A stretch of DNA of 64,000 bases from Rhizobium rhododendri (GCF_007000325.2 NZ_CP117268.1:868001-932000); one strand, 5' to 3'. Shown: positions 53,109-62,083, counted from the stretch's first letter. Numbers and translations: made by a program. Notes: generated by a model not told the origin, from the sequence alone.

Positions 53109-54461
53109 ATGCCACGTCAACTGCATCTCAACCTGTTCGTCCATGGCCGCGGTCATCATGAGACCGCATGGCGTCATCCGAAATCCTCGCCGCTGGCGCT
53201 GACCGACGTCGACTATTATGACGAGCTTGCCCGCAAGGCTGAAGCAGCCGCCTTCGATGCTATCTTCTTTGCCGACGCGCTGGCCGCAGGAGACGGGCTC
53301 TCGCATGCGGCAGGCGGCGGCCTGGAGCCAATTACGCTGCTGGCTGCCCTCGCCCGTTCCACAAGCAGGATCGGGCTGATTGCGACGGCTTCCACCACCT
53401 ACACGGAGCCCTTCAATCTGGCCCGGCAGTTCGCGTCTCTGGATCATATCAGTCATGGCCGGGTGGGCTGGAACATCGTAACAAGCTGGGTCACCGGGGC
53501 CGGCCCCAACTTCGGATACGACCAGCAGATTGAGCATGCCGATCGGTACGAGCGCGCCTTCGAGTTTGTAGATGTCGTATCGAAGCTCTGGGATAGCTGG
53601 GCTGACGATGCGGTTCTTGACGACCGCGACAGCGGCGTGTTTGCCGACGCGTCAAAGCTGAAGCGTATCGACCATAAGGGCAAGCATCACTCCGTCCGCG
53701 GCCCGCTTAACATCGCCCGCCCGCCCCAAGGCCGCCCAGTCTTCATCCAGGCCGGTTCTTCCGACACAGGACGACGCTTTGCCGCCGAGCATGCGGAAGC
53801 CGTGTTCACCGCGCACCTCGACAAGATGTCCGCCAGCGCTTTCTACAAGGATCTAAAGACCCGCGCCCTTGCCGTCGGACGATCGTCCGACCAGATCGTC
53901 ATCCTTCCAGGGATCAGCGCCACGATCGGCTCGACCGAGACGGAAGCCTTACGGATCGCTCAGGATCTGAACGAGTTGTCAGAACCGTCGGTCGGACTGG
54001 CGAGGCTCTCCAACCGCTTTGGCGGCTTGGACTTGTCGCACCTGCCACTGGATGGTGTCCTGTCGCCAGATGACTTTCCCGATCCGAAGACCGTCCAAGC
54101 TGCCCAAAGCCGGGCCGTCTCGATCGTAGACATCGTGCGACGAGAGCGTCCGACGCTTCGAGCCCTGCTTCATGGGCTTGCAGGAGCACGCGGGCATTTC
54201 GCGACCTCGGGGACGCCCGAGCAGATCGCCGACATCATCCAGGACTGGTTCACGACAGGTGCAGCCGACGGCTTCAACGTCATGCCGCCGATCCTGCCTG
54301 ACCAATTCGACGTGTTTGTCGCCGAGGTTCTCCCGATCCTTCGCGCTCGCGGGCTGTTCCGAACGAAGTATGAGGGATCCACGCTACGCGAGCACCTCGG
54401 TCTCACGCGTCCCGAAAGTCAATACTTCGGTAAAGCGGAGCTGCGGGCGAAGGTGTCCTAG
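53109..54461 (+). CDS. Flavin-dependent monooxygenase (NtaA/SnaA/DszA type)
   Basis: A 450-residue bacterial luciferase-like monooxygenase. Features are HLNLFVHGRGHHETAWRHPK at the start, LARKAEAAAFDAIFFADALA, NLARQFASLDHISHGRVGWN then IVTSWVTGAGPNFG, and QAGSSDTGRRFAAEHAEAVF. Members of this subfamily use FMNH2 and O2 to open N- or S-containing compounds (nitrilotriacetate, dibenzothiophene sulfone, sulfonates). Sixteen bases after the ATPase, it completes a four-gene operon. Import and desulfonation, or cleavage, of an organosulfur compound is the likely job; a flavin reductase is not encoded nearby. Confidence 0.92.
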   Translation: MPRQLHLNLFVHGRGHHETAWRHPKSSPLALTDVDYYDELARKAEAAAFDAIFFADALAAGDGLSHAAGGGLEPITLLAALARSTSRIGLIATASTTYTEPFNLARQFASLDHISHGRVGWNIVTSWVTGAGPNFGYDQQIEHADRYERAFEFVDVVSKLWDSWADDAVLDDRDSGVFADASKLKRIDHKGKHHSVRGPLNIARPPQGRPVFIQAGSSDTGRRFAAEHAEAVFTAHLDKMSASAFYKDLKTRALAVGRSSDQIVILPGISATIGSTETEALRIAQDLNELSEPSVGLARLSNRFGGLDLSHLPLDGVLSPDDFPDPKTVQAAQSRAVSIVDIVRRERPTLRALLHGLAGARGHFATSGTPEQIADIIQDWFTTGAADGFNVMPPILPDQFDVFVAEVLPILRARGLFRTKYEGSTLREHLGLTRPESQYFGKAELRAKVS

Positions 54462-54888
54462 ACAGTCGGAACTCTCGCTGACCCTCAACAGCTCGTCCGG
54501 AAGCTCTCGATGAGCGCCTCGAGTGCGTACATGCTCTCTGCCTGCGACCAGCCTGCCCCTTGCTTCGTCGAGACGGCGCAATCACAGAAGCTCCAAGGCT
54601 TCCTGGCAATCCATATCTGTGTTCTCCTACACGGCTGTGTGGCGGGCTGTCGGATAGGCATAATTGGACCTATTGATGGAGCGGACCTGTCGCGCCCAAT
54701 AACAGGCTTTATGCTAATATTGATATGCCTCCACTATAATCGAAATCATAGCAGCGCGAGATACGATCTGCCCAGGCCTTCGATGTCTATCCCCTTAGGG
54801 TTGACAGGTGCTCCCTAAGCGGTCGTGAGCGGCCACCGGGGAGATGCTTGCACACGGCTTTGGCCTAACAACCGGCTTGCGCGGCTCG
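54462..54888. other. Intergenic, no gene recognised
   Basis: About 430 bp after the monooxygenase. Short frames only; no clear terminator. Confidence 0.4.
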
Positions 54889-55197
54889 TCAACCACCCGA
54901 CACCCGGATAGCGCCTGCGTCGCCGAACGTACGCTGACCCTTGGCGACCTGGCTTACAGATATGTCCGCAGAAACCCCGACTTCGCCACCTAATGCTCCA
55001 TCCTCCCAGCTCTCAGACTCGTGCGACAGGTCGCCCCCCGATGGCCTTACACCGGCCGAGTTCCCTTCGGTGATCGATTGGACGAAGATGTCCGGCCGGG
55101 AGATATTGTGCCCTTAAACAAGATGCTCGATCGCCAGGTCGGCCGCCTCGCGGGTCCCGAATACGGCCTTGATTGTCGTGGTACGGTCTTCAGACAT
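54889..55197 (-). pseudogene. Small conserved protein broken by one nonsense codon
   Basis: The minus strand reads MSEDRTTTIKAVFGTREAAD then LAIEHLV, a TAA at 55114-55116, then without frameshift GHNISRPDIFVQSITEGNSA, GDLSHESESWEDGALGGEVG and FGDAGAIRVSGG to a TGA at 54889. The pattern is that of a small conserved rhizobial protein of about 100 residues of unknown function. The family has Gln where the stop is, so a single C-to-T change explains it. GAGG lies upstream of the ATG. Confidence 0.75.
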
Positions 55198-55422
55198 TGG
55201 AACCTCGAGTTTATTCTCAATTTGCAACGCCCACACGCACCGATGGTTCGGGCGGGCGCATGTTCGCCGAGACTCGCCGGTTGGCCAGGCAGACTGGGAC
55301 GCGAGCGCGGTTTTACGTGAGCGGACGTCGGCAAATTGATTATTGAAACGAAAGTTGCCCGACCCACGGAACGGAAAGACCCCGAACACCGTTGCTTTGG
55401 CGAACAACAAACGGTGTCATCG

Positions 55423-55731
55423 ATGTCCACAGTCGCTAAACTTGCTTCTATGTTCACCCTGAGTGCAGTTCTGGTAGGCACCGTTCTGACACCCGCCTTT
55501 GCCTTGCGGATGCCGGTCAACGACGAAAATGAAGCGACGCGAGAGAAGTCCGTATCGGCATACGCGGGCGACGATAAATCAGAATCTAGCTCGGAACCGT
55601 CGATCCTGACCCCAGATGAAATCAGACACATTAGATGGTGTGCCGGGCGATACACTATGGAGTACGACGCCGTGAGCGACACTTACTCGGCTGCTGGAGG
55701 CATCCGGCAACGGTGCCGCTCGCCGCGCTAG
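55423..55731 (+). CDS. BA14K-like secreted protein
   Basis: A 102-residue protein with a signal peptide (MSTVAKLASMFTLSAVLVGT then VLTPAFA). The mature part ends HIRWCAGRYTMEYDAVSDTY then SAAGGIRQRC, the Cys-framed BA14K repeat found in small secreted proteins of Brucella and rhizobia, first noted as an immunoreactive lectin-like protein. Only this C-terminal motif is shared; the middle is acidic and disordered. The stop TAG uses the left TA target site of the adjoining IS630 element. Confidence 0.7.
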   Translation: MSTVAKLASMFTLSAVLVGTVLTPAFALRMPVNDENEATREKSVSAYAGDDKSESSSEPSILTPDEIRHIRWCAGRYTMEYDAVSDTYSAAGGIRQRCRSPR

Positions 55732-56876
55732 TGGTTACCGCCTGACATAAGAGTCCTGTATGGGATTCCATTTGCTGGGTTGGCATGCGAGTCTGGCGCA
55801 TGCGCACAGGAATATCGTTCACCGTTTCGCCAACAGATCACCAACGCCTGATGGCCTTGACCAGGGATCGCAATGCGCCCCAAAAGCACGTCTGGCGGGC
55901 CGAGATCATCCTGCTGAGTGCCGATGGCGTCGGAACTGTCGAGATTATGCGCCAGACCGGCAAATCGAAGACCTGCGTATGGCGCTGGCAAGAGCGCTTC
56001 GCCACAGAAGGCGTCGAGGGTCTCCTGCGCGACAAGACGCGGCCGTCGCGTATTGTGCGGCTCGGACCCGATGTCGCCGAGCGTGTGGTGGCCCTGACGC
56101 TGGCTGATCCGCCGGGCGAGACGACGCACTGGACGGCCGACATGATGGCGACGGCCGCCGGCATCAGCGCCAGCGCAGTCAGGCGTATCTGGAAAGCGCA
56201 TGGCCTCGCACCTCATCGGTGGCGGCAGTTCAAATTGTCCAACGACCCGAAATTCGTCGACAAGCTGCGAGACGTTGTCGGCCTCTATGTTGATCCGCCA
56301 GCCCACGCCGTCGTGTTGTCGGTCGATGAGAAAAGCCAAATCCAGGCGCTCGACCGCACCCAGCCGGGCCTGCCGATGAAGAAGGGTCGGCTCGGCACCA
56401 TGACCCACGACTACAAGCGGCACGGCACAACCACGCTGTTTGCCGCCCTCAACGTGCTCGACGGCACCGTCATCGGCCGCAACATGCAGCGTCATCGTCA
56501 TCAGGAGTTCATCCGCTTCCTCAACGCCATTAACGCCCAGGTGCCGGACGACAAGGCCGTCCACGTCATCCTCGACAACTATGCTGCCCACAAGCATCCC
56601 AAGGTGAGAGCCTGGCTCGACCGTCACGAGCGTTTCACCTTCCACTTCACTCCGACTTCAAGCTCATGGCTCAACGCGGTGGAGGGTTTCTTCGCCAGGC
56701 TGTCGAAGCGGCGTCTGAAACGCGGCGTTTTCCATTCCGTCGTCGATCTCCAGGCCGCCATCAACCGTTTCCTCGTTGAGCACAACAAAAAGCCAAAGCC
56801 CTTCACTTGGACCGCCGATCCCGACAAAATCATCGCCGCCGTTAAACGCGGGCACCAAGCGTTAGATTCCATCCAC
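55731..56876 (+). mobile_element. IS630-family insertion sequence
   Basis: A 1146-bp element bordered by TA at 55729-55730 and 56877-56878, the TA target duplication of IS630. The ends begin GTGG (left, 55731) and end CCAC (right, 56876), with short imperfect inverted repeats. A single transposase gene fills it. It looks complete and potentially mobile. Confidence 0.85.
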
Positions 56877-56879
56877 TAG
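55785..56879 (+). CDS. IS630 transposase
   Basis: A 364-residue DDE transposase (ATG 55800 is an alternative, 359 residues). The N-terminal HTH part is ALTRDRNAPQKHVWRAEIIL then TGKSKTCVWRWQERF. The DDE residues are in VLSVDEKSQIQALDR, HVILDNYAAHKHPKVRAWL and FTPTSSSWLNAVEGFFARLS. All are present, so it may be active. Its stop TAG overlaps the right-hand TA target duplication. Confidence 0.93.
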   Translation: MRVWRMRTGISFTVSPTDHQRLMALTRDRNAPQKHVWRAEIILLSADGVGTVEIMRQTGKSKTCVWRWQERFATEGVEGLLRDKTRPSRIVRLGPDVAERVVALTLADPPGETTHWTADMMATAAGISASAVRRIWKAHGLAPHRWRQFKLSNDPKFVDKLRDVVGLYVDPPAHAVVLSVDEKSQIQALDRTQPGLPMKKGRLGTMTHDYKRHGTTTLFAALNVLDGTVIGRNMQRHRHQEFIRFLNAINAQVPDDKAVHVILDNYAAHKHPKVRAWLDRHERFTFHFTPTSSSWLNAVEGFFARLSKRRLKRGVFHSVVDLQAAINRFLVEHNKKPKPFTWTADPDKIIAAVKRGHQALDSIH

Positions 56880-56932
56880 TCTGACGATCTCACTCTGAGA
56901 TGTGCGATCGGACATCGCCGCCTGTTAGGTGG

Positions 56933-57320
56933 TCAGGTGGCGAATCTCGTTTTTCGAAACACTAGCGCCTTCTGCGCATAAAAGATCGAGATGGTGTGGC
57001 CGACGCCGGGCTCGATATCGAGCGTCTCGTCACACCCGGCGGCGTTCAGTTGTCCGGCCGCCGCTCCGGGTGCCCTTGACGGTATATTCTCGTCTTCCTT
57101 GCCGTGCAAAAGCAGAATTGCCATTCGCCCCGTTGCGGGCAAAGGCGGCAGCGGCCAGTCGCCCAGCAGACGATGCGAGGGTACCGATCTTCCAGCGTCC
57201 CGACGCGACCGCCTCGAGCGCTATGATGGATCCTTGAGACACGCCAACGAAGGTCACCCTCCCCAACCCATGAGCGAAGCCTTCCTGCTCGACCACATCC
57301 ATGACCACTTTGTCTCACGC
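56933..57320 (-). pseudogene. Alpha/beta hydrolase fragment with frameshift
   Basis: The minus strand gives VVEQEGFAHGLGRVTFVGVS then QGSIIALEAVASGRWKIGTL, including the nucleophile motif GVSQG, and after a frameshift near 57150 MAILLLHGKEDENIPSRAPG then DIEPGVGHTISIFYAQKALV with the catalytic Asp and His. This is a phospholipase/carboxylesterase (YpfH-like) hydrolase. The N-terminal third, with the oxyanion strand, is missing before a stop near 57322. Confidence 0.75.
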
Positions 57321-57529
57321 TTCCCTCACCATTCCGACACTCTCCGGTCGCAACTCCTGGCCGTCGACCCCGAACCACTAACGACCGCCCTGGCTACGTG
57401 GGAACGGAGCGTCGGGCGCTGCGAAACGCGCCGTTGAAAGCTTCCAACGCCAAGGCGAAACCATCGGCATCATCATCAGCGAACCGGTCCCTCACATGCC
57501 GTGAGGGAGTGCGAATTTGTCGGGGTCCG

Positions 57530-57714
57530 TATCCACTTCGGACGCGAGCAACCTTCGCGCGTCGCATCGTCGGAGACTTTGTAGGAGGTCGCATCATGAA
57601 CACACGGACCCCCGGAGCCATTTGATGGCCGGCATAATCTGGGGCATCTCGAGAGCGCTCCATGAAGGGGCGAAATTTGATCGCGCCACCTACCGCTGCG
57701 TCAGCCGGAACTAA
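57530..57714 (+). pseudogene. Fragment of xanthine-dehydrogenase-type large subunit
   Basis: Two frames together read GDFVGGRIMNTRTPGA, then LMAGIIWGISRALHEGAKFD and RATYRCVSRN. This is the conserved C-terminal stretch of molybdopterin-binding subunits of the xanthine dehydrogenase/aldehyde oxidoreductase family (GRIxNxxTARSQxIGGxxWGIxxALHE). Only about 60 of the usual 730 or more residues remain. Confidence 0.75.
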
Positions 57715-57959
57715 GTGACCAGAGGTCTCACGGGACGGTCGGGTCCATTTGAAACCGGCGCCGAGCGATCGCGCGGTGCACTTCAAGATAATGTCGGCTG
57801 GCTGCCTGTTGCTTTCTTGCATCGCGGTAGCAGGAACCTATCGCACCACACTTTGCTAACCATTTTTGCCAAGACGCACTTAGCAATCGATGATCTACGA
57901 TCTCGAGCGGTGCGAACCTGGCAGCATGGCTGACGTTCAGGTTCCCGAAGGAATGGGCG

Positions 57960-58358
57960 ATGAAAAAGCTTTCGCGAATTGGACTATGCATCTCCGCCGT
58001 AGTGCTCCTCGGCCTGCCTTCTGTCGCGAGCGCCCGGCTCGAGAACTCTCAGCCTGATGCGCATGAGCAAGCCAACGTCACCAGCTTCAACATGGTTCTG
58101 GCCTTCTCCCAACGCGTCCGCCTGAAAGAAACGATCGTGGAGATCAGGAACTCGCGCGGCGCTCGCGTGACAATCGGCGACCTCCGTACCGGCGAGAATG
58201 GCACCGATCTGGAAATCCCCCTTTCAACCCCTCTTCGCCCGGATACGTATTCGATCCGCTGGCGGGCGGTCTCGATCCAAGGCCTGGTGGACGTAGGCGG
58301 GTACGATTTCGTCGTTGACCCCATGCCGACAGGAGTTCCGGGCGTTGCCCAGCAGTAG
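57960..58358 (+). CDS. CopC-domain protein lacking the usual copper ligands
   Basis: A 132-residue periplasmic protein: signal peptide LCISAVVLLGLPSVASA, then a seven-strand CopC beta sandwich (VTSFNMVLAFSQRVRLKETI, PLRPDTYSIRWRAVSIQGLV). CopC normally starts mature with His and has D-G-H in the loop of the last strands, which bind Cu(II). Here the mature start is ARLENSQ and the loop reads IQGLVDVGG, so both sites are lost. The fold is intact, but copper binding by the usual site is unlikely. It converges on a DUF4174 gene. GAAGGAATGGG precedes the start. Confidence 0.85.
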   Translation: MKKLSRIGLCISAVVLLGLPSVASARLENSQPDAHEQANVTSFNMVLAFSQRVRLKETIVEIRNSRGARVTIGDLRTGENGTDLEIPLSTPLRPDTYSIRWRAVSIQGLVDVGGYDFVVDPMPTGVPGVAQQ

Positions 58359-58359
58359 A

Positions 58360-58785
58360 TCAGCCCCGCCCGGCCTTTCTCATCGGCATGCTGTCGATCA
58401 ATTCGAATAGTTTGCCGCCCGTCACGACGTCGAGACTGCGCAGCTTGACGCCGCCGTCCTTGCCAATCAAAACAGCCTCGAACGTGTTGCCGTTGATATC
58501 GGCTTCCTGTCTCAGCTTGCGGGCATCGACGCCAGTGGCATCCCCATGCACCGGTCTTACCTCGTCCCCAACTACGGTCATCACCACGACGTCGCGCTCG
58601 GCGAGACCGCTCTCCTGGGTTTTCAAGACCTCGACCTGTTTCGCGAGCTTCTGGTCTCCTGATCCACCGAACAGGATGATGACGCGGTTCTGGGACCGGT
58701 ATTTGGCGAGCTCGTCCAGAGCGAATACCTGGCCAACTGAAGCTGCCGCGATTACGATGGCGGATGCGATAAGGAAGGTTCTCAT
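58360..58785 (-). CDS. DUF4174 periplasmic protein
   Basis: A 141-residue protein of the DUF4174 family (thioredoxin-like fold, function unknown). The signal peptide is MRTFLIASAIVIAAASVGQV then FA. Family stretches are ALDELAKYRSQNRVIILFGG, LAERDVVVMTVVGDEV, and at the end EAVLIGKDGGVKLRSLDVVT then FELIDSMPMRK. No C-x-x-C is present, so it is not a redox thioredoxin. The start 58785 has GGAG upstream. It ends one base from the end of the convergent CopC-like gene. Confidence 0.87.
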   Translation of the reverse strand: MRTFLIASAIVIAAASVGQVFALDELAKYRSQNRVIILFGGSGDQKLAKQVEVLKTQESGLAERDVVVMTVVGDEVRPVHGDATGVDARKLRQEADINGNTFEAVLIGKDGGVKLRSLDVVTGGKLFELIDSMPMRKAGRG

Positions 58786-59023
58786 GTTCGATCTCCGTTT
58801 CATCCGAAGAAAACGCCCGAAAACCCGCAGGGTTCGAGTTTGTCGGGGCACGAATGGTGTCGCTTTTCCGCTGGGTTGCAAATCAGGGCGAATTTTGCGA
58901 GAATCGTGAGGACGATGCGCAAGTGCCGCGTCAGCGAGCGATTTGCGAGCTGTCTTCCGCATCTATTTGCGGTCGCGCGTTTCCAACAATTTCTCAGAAA
59001 ATGGCCAACATCAAGAGAACAAT

Positions 59024-59338
59024 ATGCAATCAGGAACCGTGAAATGGTTCGACGCCGCTAAAGGCTTCGGATTCGTCATCCCGTCAGACGGCGGTGCCGA
59101 CATCTACATCAACCTCAAGGTGCTGCAGAAGGCCGGCCTTGGGACACTCGAGCCTGGCGCAGCGGTCAATTTTTCGGTCGCAAACCGTGGGGGTAAGGAG
59201 TTTGTCGAAGAAGTCGCAGTTATTGCGGCACCGCTACCATTGATCGAGCGTAATGATCCACCGAAGGCTATGGCAAAGACGCAACTCCTAGATGAGGAGG
59301 AGCTCTTCGAGCGCGAATGGGGTTTACGCCGGGCGTAG
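59024..59338 (+). CDS. Cold-shock-domain protein with C-terminal extension
   Basis: A 104-residue protein: residues 1-65 are a cold-shock domain (GTVKWFDAAKGFGFVIPSDG, with RNP1 KGFGFV intact; the RNP2 position reads IYINLKVL instead of the usual VFVHxSAV). It binds single-stranded nucleic acid, probably less strongly because aromatic/His residues of RNP2 are missing. The extension (AAPLPLIERNDPPKAMAKTQ then LLDEEELFEREWGLRRA) is charged and may contact partners. The start at 59024 is fixed by homology. Confidence 0.92.
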   Translation: MQSGTVKWFDAAKGFGFVIPSDGGADIYINLKVLQKAGLGTLEPGAAVNFSVANRGGKEFVEEVAVIAAPLPLIERNDPPKAMAKTQLLDEEELFEREWGLRRA

Positions 59339-59757
59339 CCTGCCAGAAGCGATCCTTCGCGGTTCATTTCCCAAGCCATTGGTATTCTGCAATCGAGGCT
59401 CGCCCCGACTTCCTCTCACAAAAGAGAGCACTCCAAGGGGCTTTACTGGATGCGCAAGACGGAAGTGCGAAAGCCAAGGTGAATTGCCGCCGCATTGAAG
59501 ACTGTATTCCTCATCGAGATGTCCCCTGATCCGTATCCATAGGCGGCCGGATAGCGGGGCATCGTGACCAGAAGACGGCGTCAAAAAAAGGCGTTCCCAT
59601 ATCGATGACATCGAACGGATCTTCGCCGAAGACATTAATCGTAGACAGGAAAACGGGTCTTTAGCGCATATGTCGACGGCGTCACTGGGAGACCTGTCAG
59701 CGAAGATGCCGAGGCCAAGGGCTATGCCTGCGGCGAGAGCGACCACGACATTCATCA
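59339..59757. other. Intergenic or degenerate region before the Ku remnant
   Basis: About 420 bp. A plus-strand frame from about 59575 runs into the Ku remnant but its sequence does not match Ku; it may be a rearranged gene fragment. No other feature was recognised. Confidence 0.4.
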
Positions 59758-60319
59758 CCAATAGAGACGTCGACAGCGTGGCCCTTGAGAGCACTCGCAC
59801 GACCGATCTCGAGATGTTCGCGCCAAAGGTTTCGGTCCAATGGGTCTATCTGGAACAGCCACGTTACCTGACCCCGAATGAACCAGTCGGCCAGGAGGCA
59901 TACTCCGTTATCGCGATGCTATGGCCGCTTCCAACGTCGTTGGCGTCTCTTGGCTGGCGCTGGGATCCCAGGGAAGGGCAGTCGCCCTTGAGCCGCGCGG
60001 CGAAGACATCGTGCTCTCGACCCTGCAATACGAAGATGAGGTCCGGGCTGAGGATAGCTACTTCGAAAGCTTTGCTGGCGAGGCCGAGCCGCAAATGATG
60101 CCGCTCGTGCAGCTTATCAAGCAACGGAAAAAGGTCTGGTCGCCGGTTATGGTCGAGGACCCGGTCTACGAGGGCCTGCTGGCAATGATCGCCGAGAAAA
60201 AGAATGCCCCGAAGCCTGTTAAGAAGGGCAAACCGGCACCCTGTCCGACCATTCAGCCGGGAAGCAATCTCATCAGCATTACGGAAACGCTGCGCCAGAG
60301 CATCGGGGCGAACGGTTGA
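59758..60319 (+). pseudogene. Truncated, frameshifted Ku (non-homologous end-joining) gene
   Basis: The first frame reads DVDSVALESTRTTDLEMFAP, WVYLEQPRYLTPNEPVGQEA and YSVI. After one missing base (near 59912) the next frame continues AMAASNVVGVSWLALGSQGR, VALEPRGEDIVLSTLQYEDE and, at the end, MIAEKKNAPKPVKK then NLISITETLRQSIG. These are the middle and C-terminal parts of bacterial Ku. About the first 100 residues are missing, replaced by unrelated sequence. No ligase D gene lies in the window. Confidence 0.88.
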
Positions 60320-60415
60320 TCTTTGAGCCCCTCCGCGCGAGGACATCGACCATGTGACTTATGCCCGTTTCAAGCTGAAGCTTGTTCCCTCTGCAATCCT
60401 ATCGGAACGGCCTGC

Positions 60416-61333
60416 TCAGCGGCCGTCCAACGGAATGGTTGGCTGAGCATCCTCGCCTTTGACGTTTTTTCGGTAGAAGATGAATAGGCCAGCAAAGACG
60501 ATGATCGCAGCGCCGGCTAGAAGTTGGGCGTCAGGAATGTCGCCGAAGAACACAAACCCAAACACGACCGCCCACAGCAAAAGTGTATATTGCAGTGGGG
60601 CGAGCAGTGAGGCCGGCGCGAGTTTCAGTGCGCGCGTCAGCAGAAGATGGGCGCAAGTACCGACGACACCGAGGAAAAGCATTGCGATCCAAATATCGAA
60701 CCCGGCCTCCCGCCAGTCGCTGACCGACAGAATTATGCCCACTACCATAACCACGAGCGTCTGCGAGGTGACAAGAGCGGTGTCGCTTGTCGATCGAAGA
60801 TAACGGCTCAAGATAAGTGTCAGGGCGAAACCGATGCTCCCGGCGACAGCAAATAACGAAGGCAGGGTAAACATCGCGGTCGATGGCCTCAGCGCGATCA
60901 CCACACCCGCAAATCCAACCCCGACAGCAAGCCAACGCCTCCATCCGATCCTCTCGCCCAGAAGGAAATGCGACAGAGCAGCGACATAGATCGGTGCCGC
61001 CATGTAGAAGGTGATCACGTCGGCAAGTGGTAGATAGGCCACCGCCGCGTAGAAAAGGGATACATCCGCAGTCGCCATGACGGCGCGGCCGAACAGCACG
61101 CCCGGTTGCCGAACATCCAGCAACGCCCTCGGCCCCTGCCGTGCAATCATTGGCATCAGGACGATGAATGAGCCTACCGACCTCATCACGAGTACTTGGC
61201 CCAGAGCAAAGCTCGCAACAAGCCACTTCCCAACGGCGTCGTTTACCGCAAAGAGAAGGTCGCCGAAAAGCATCAGGACCACGCCGAGCATTACGGCATT
61301 GCCGAGGTTCCCGGCGGTTACTGCAGGCTTCAT
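60416..61333 (-). CDS. DMT/EamA family exporter
   Basis: A 305-residue membrane protein of the drug/metabolite transporter family with ten predicted helices in two EamA repeats (VMLGVVLMLFGDLLFAVNDA begins the first; TLPSLFAVAGSIGFALTLIL the second). The substrate is unknown. ATG 61333 is supported by GGGAGGAATT; a start at 61381 is less likely. Confidence 0.92.
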   Translation of the reverse strand: MKPAVTAGNLGNAVMLGVVLMLFGDLLFAVNDAVGKWLVASFALGQVLVMRSVGSFIVLMPMIARQGPRALLDVRQPGVLFGRAVMATADVSLFYAAVAYLPLADVITFYMAAPIYVAALSHFLLGERIGWRRWLAVGVGFAGVVIALRPSTAMFTLPSLFAVAGSIGFALTLILSRYLRSTSDTALVTSQTLVVMVVGIILSVSDWREAGFDIWIAMLFLGVVGTCAHLLLTRALKLAPASLLAPLQYTLLLWAVVFGFVFFGDIPDAQLLAGAAIIVFAGLFIFYRKNVKGEDAQPTIPLDGR

Positions 61334-61700
61334 ACGAATTCCTCCCAAATAGCCGGCGGTCACCATCGCATCAGGCAACATTATCGACCAAGTGCGCCAC
61401 TACCATCAAATAAGGTAGCCGCGCCAGCCCATCTGGCGATCTCAGCGAGCTGACAGAAGGAGGGGCTCGAATCCCGGCTTCAATCAGCAACGGAAGCCAC
61501 GACGCAACACGAGTATCTGTTTTAAAATCGTCAGCCTTTGCTGGACACATCGACGACAAGGGGAATGGCATCACATCCGTCGGCATCGACCTGTAAGGCC
61601 AATCGCTCGGGTCGGTGGTGCACTATCGACAGCGGCCAAGCTGGAGGCGGTTTGGCTAGCCATATACGATTCTGCCGAGAAGCATTGATTTGAACACACG
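61334..61700. other. Intergenic, no gene recognised
   Basis: About 370 bp without a convincing gene. Confidence 0.4.
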
Positions 61701-62082
61701 TTAGACTCTCATCCTAAGCGTGCGGATATGGGCGTGGATCCGGTTGACCCTTTCGATCTCGCCGGTCGCCTGTTCCCTGGGTGCGAAGGTCGTCGCAGAG
61801 ACGAACCGGGCAGTCCTCCGGAAGCGTCCAAGCATGTCGTCGCGGAAATTCGAGTGATCCAGCCCCTCACGATAGCAAGTAAATGGAACATCTGAAGGGA
61901 GAAGCATTGAAATCCCGCCGACAAGCATCGAAGGAAAATCGCCAATTGACCCGCCAGCAGACAGAACCGGGCCCGAACAGTCCGGAATCGCCTTTTGGCT
62001 GGTCGTATTCGATGCGGCCTATCTTCTGACCAGTAAGGCTCAGGACCCGTCGTTCAACGGCAGTTCGGACAAAATCTCTCAA
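61701..62082 (-). pseudogene. Remnant of an MpaB/DUF2236-type oxygenase
   Basis: Minus strand frame one: KGDSGLFGPGSVCWRVNWRF. Then, after a frameshift near 61925, MLVGGISMLLPSDV and LDHSNFRDDMLGRFRRTARF, APREQATGEIERVNRIHAHI. This is the N-terminal third of the MpaB/rubber-oxygenase (DUF2236) family, with the H-S-N-F-R motif. The remaining two-thirds are missing. Confidence 0.75.
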
Positions 62083-62083
62083 A

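Noticed and set aside
54510..54818. Plus-strand frame after the monooxygenase
   Set aside because: Composition is not protein-like and no family or ribosome-binding site is visible.
57394..57822. Minus-strand frame of 142 codons
   Set aside because: It covers the xanthine-dehydrogenase fragment on the plus strand and shows no family motif or start signal.
59324..59800. Minus-strand frame with a hydrophobic start before the Ku remnant
   Set aside because: It overlaps the Ku remnant on the opposite strand and its start lies inside that remnant; the hydrophobic stretch is probably chance.
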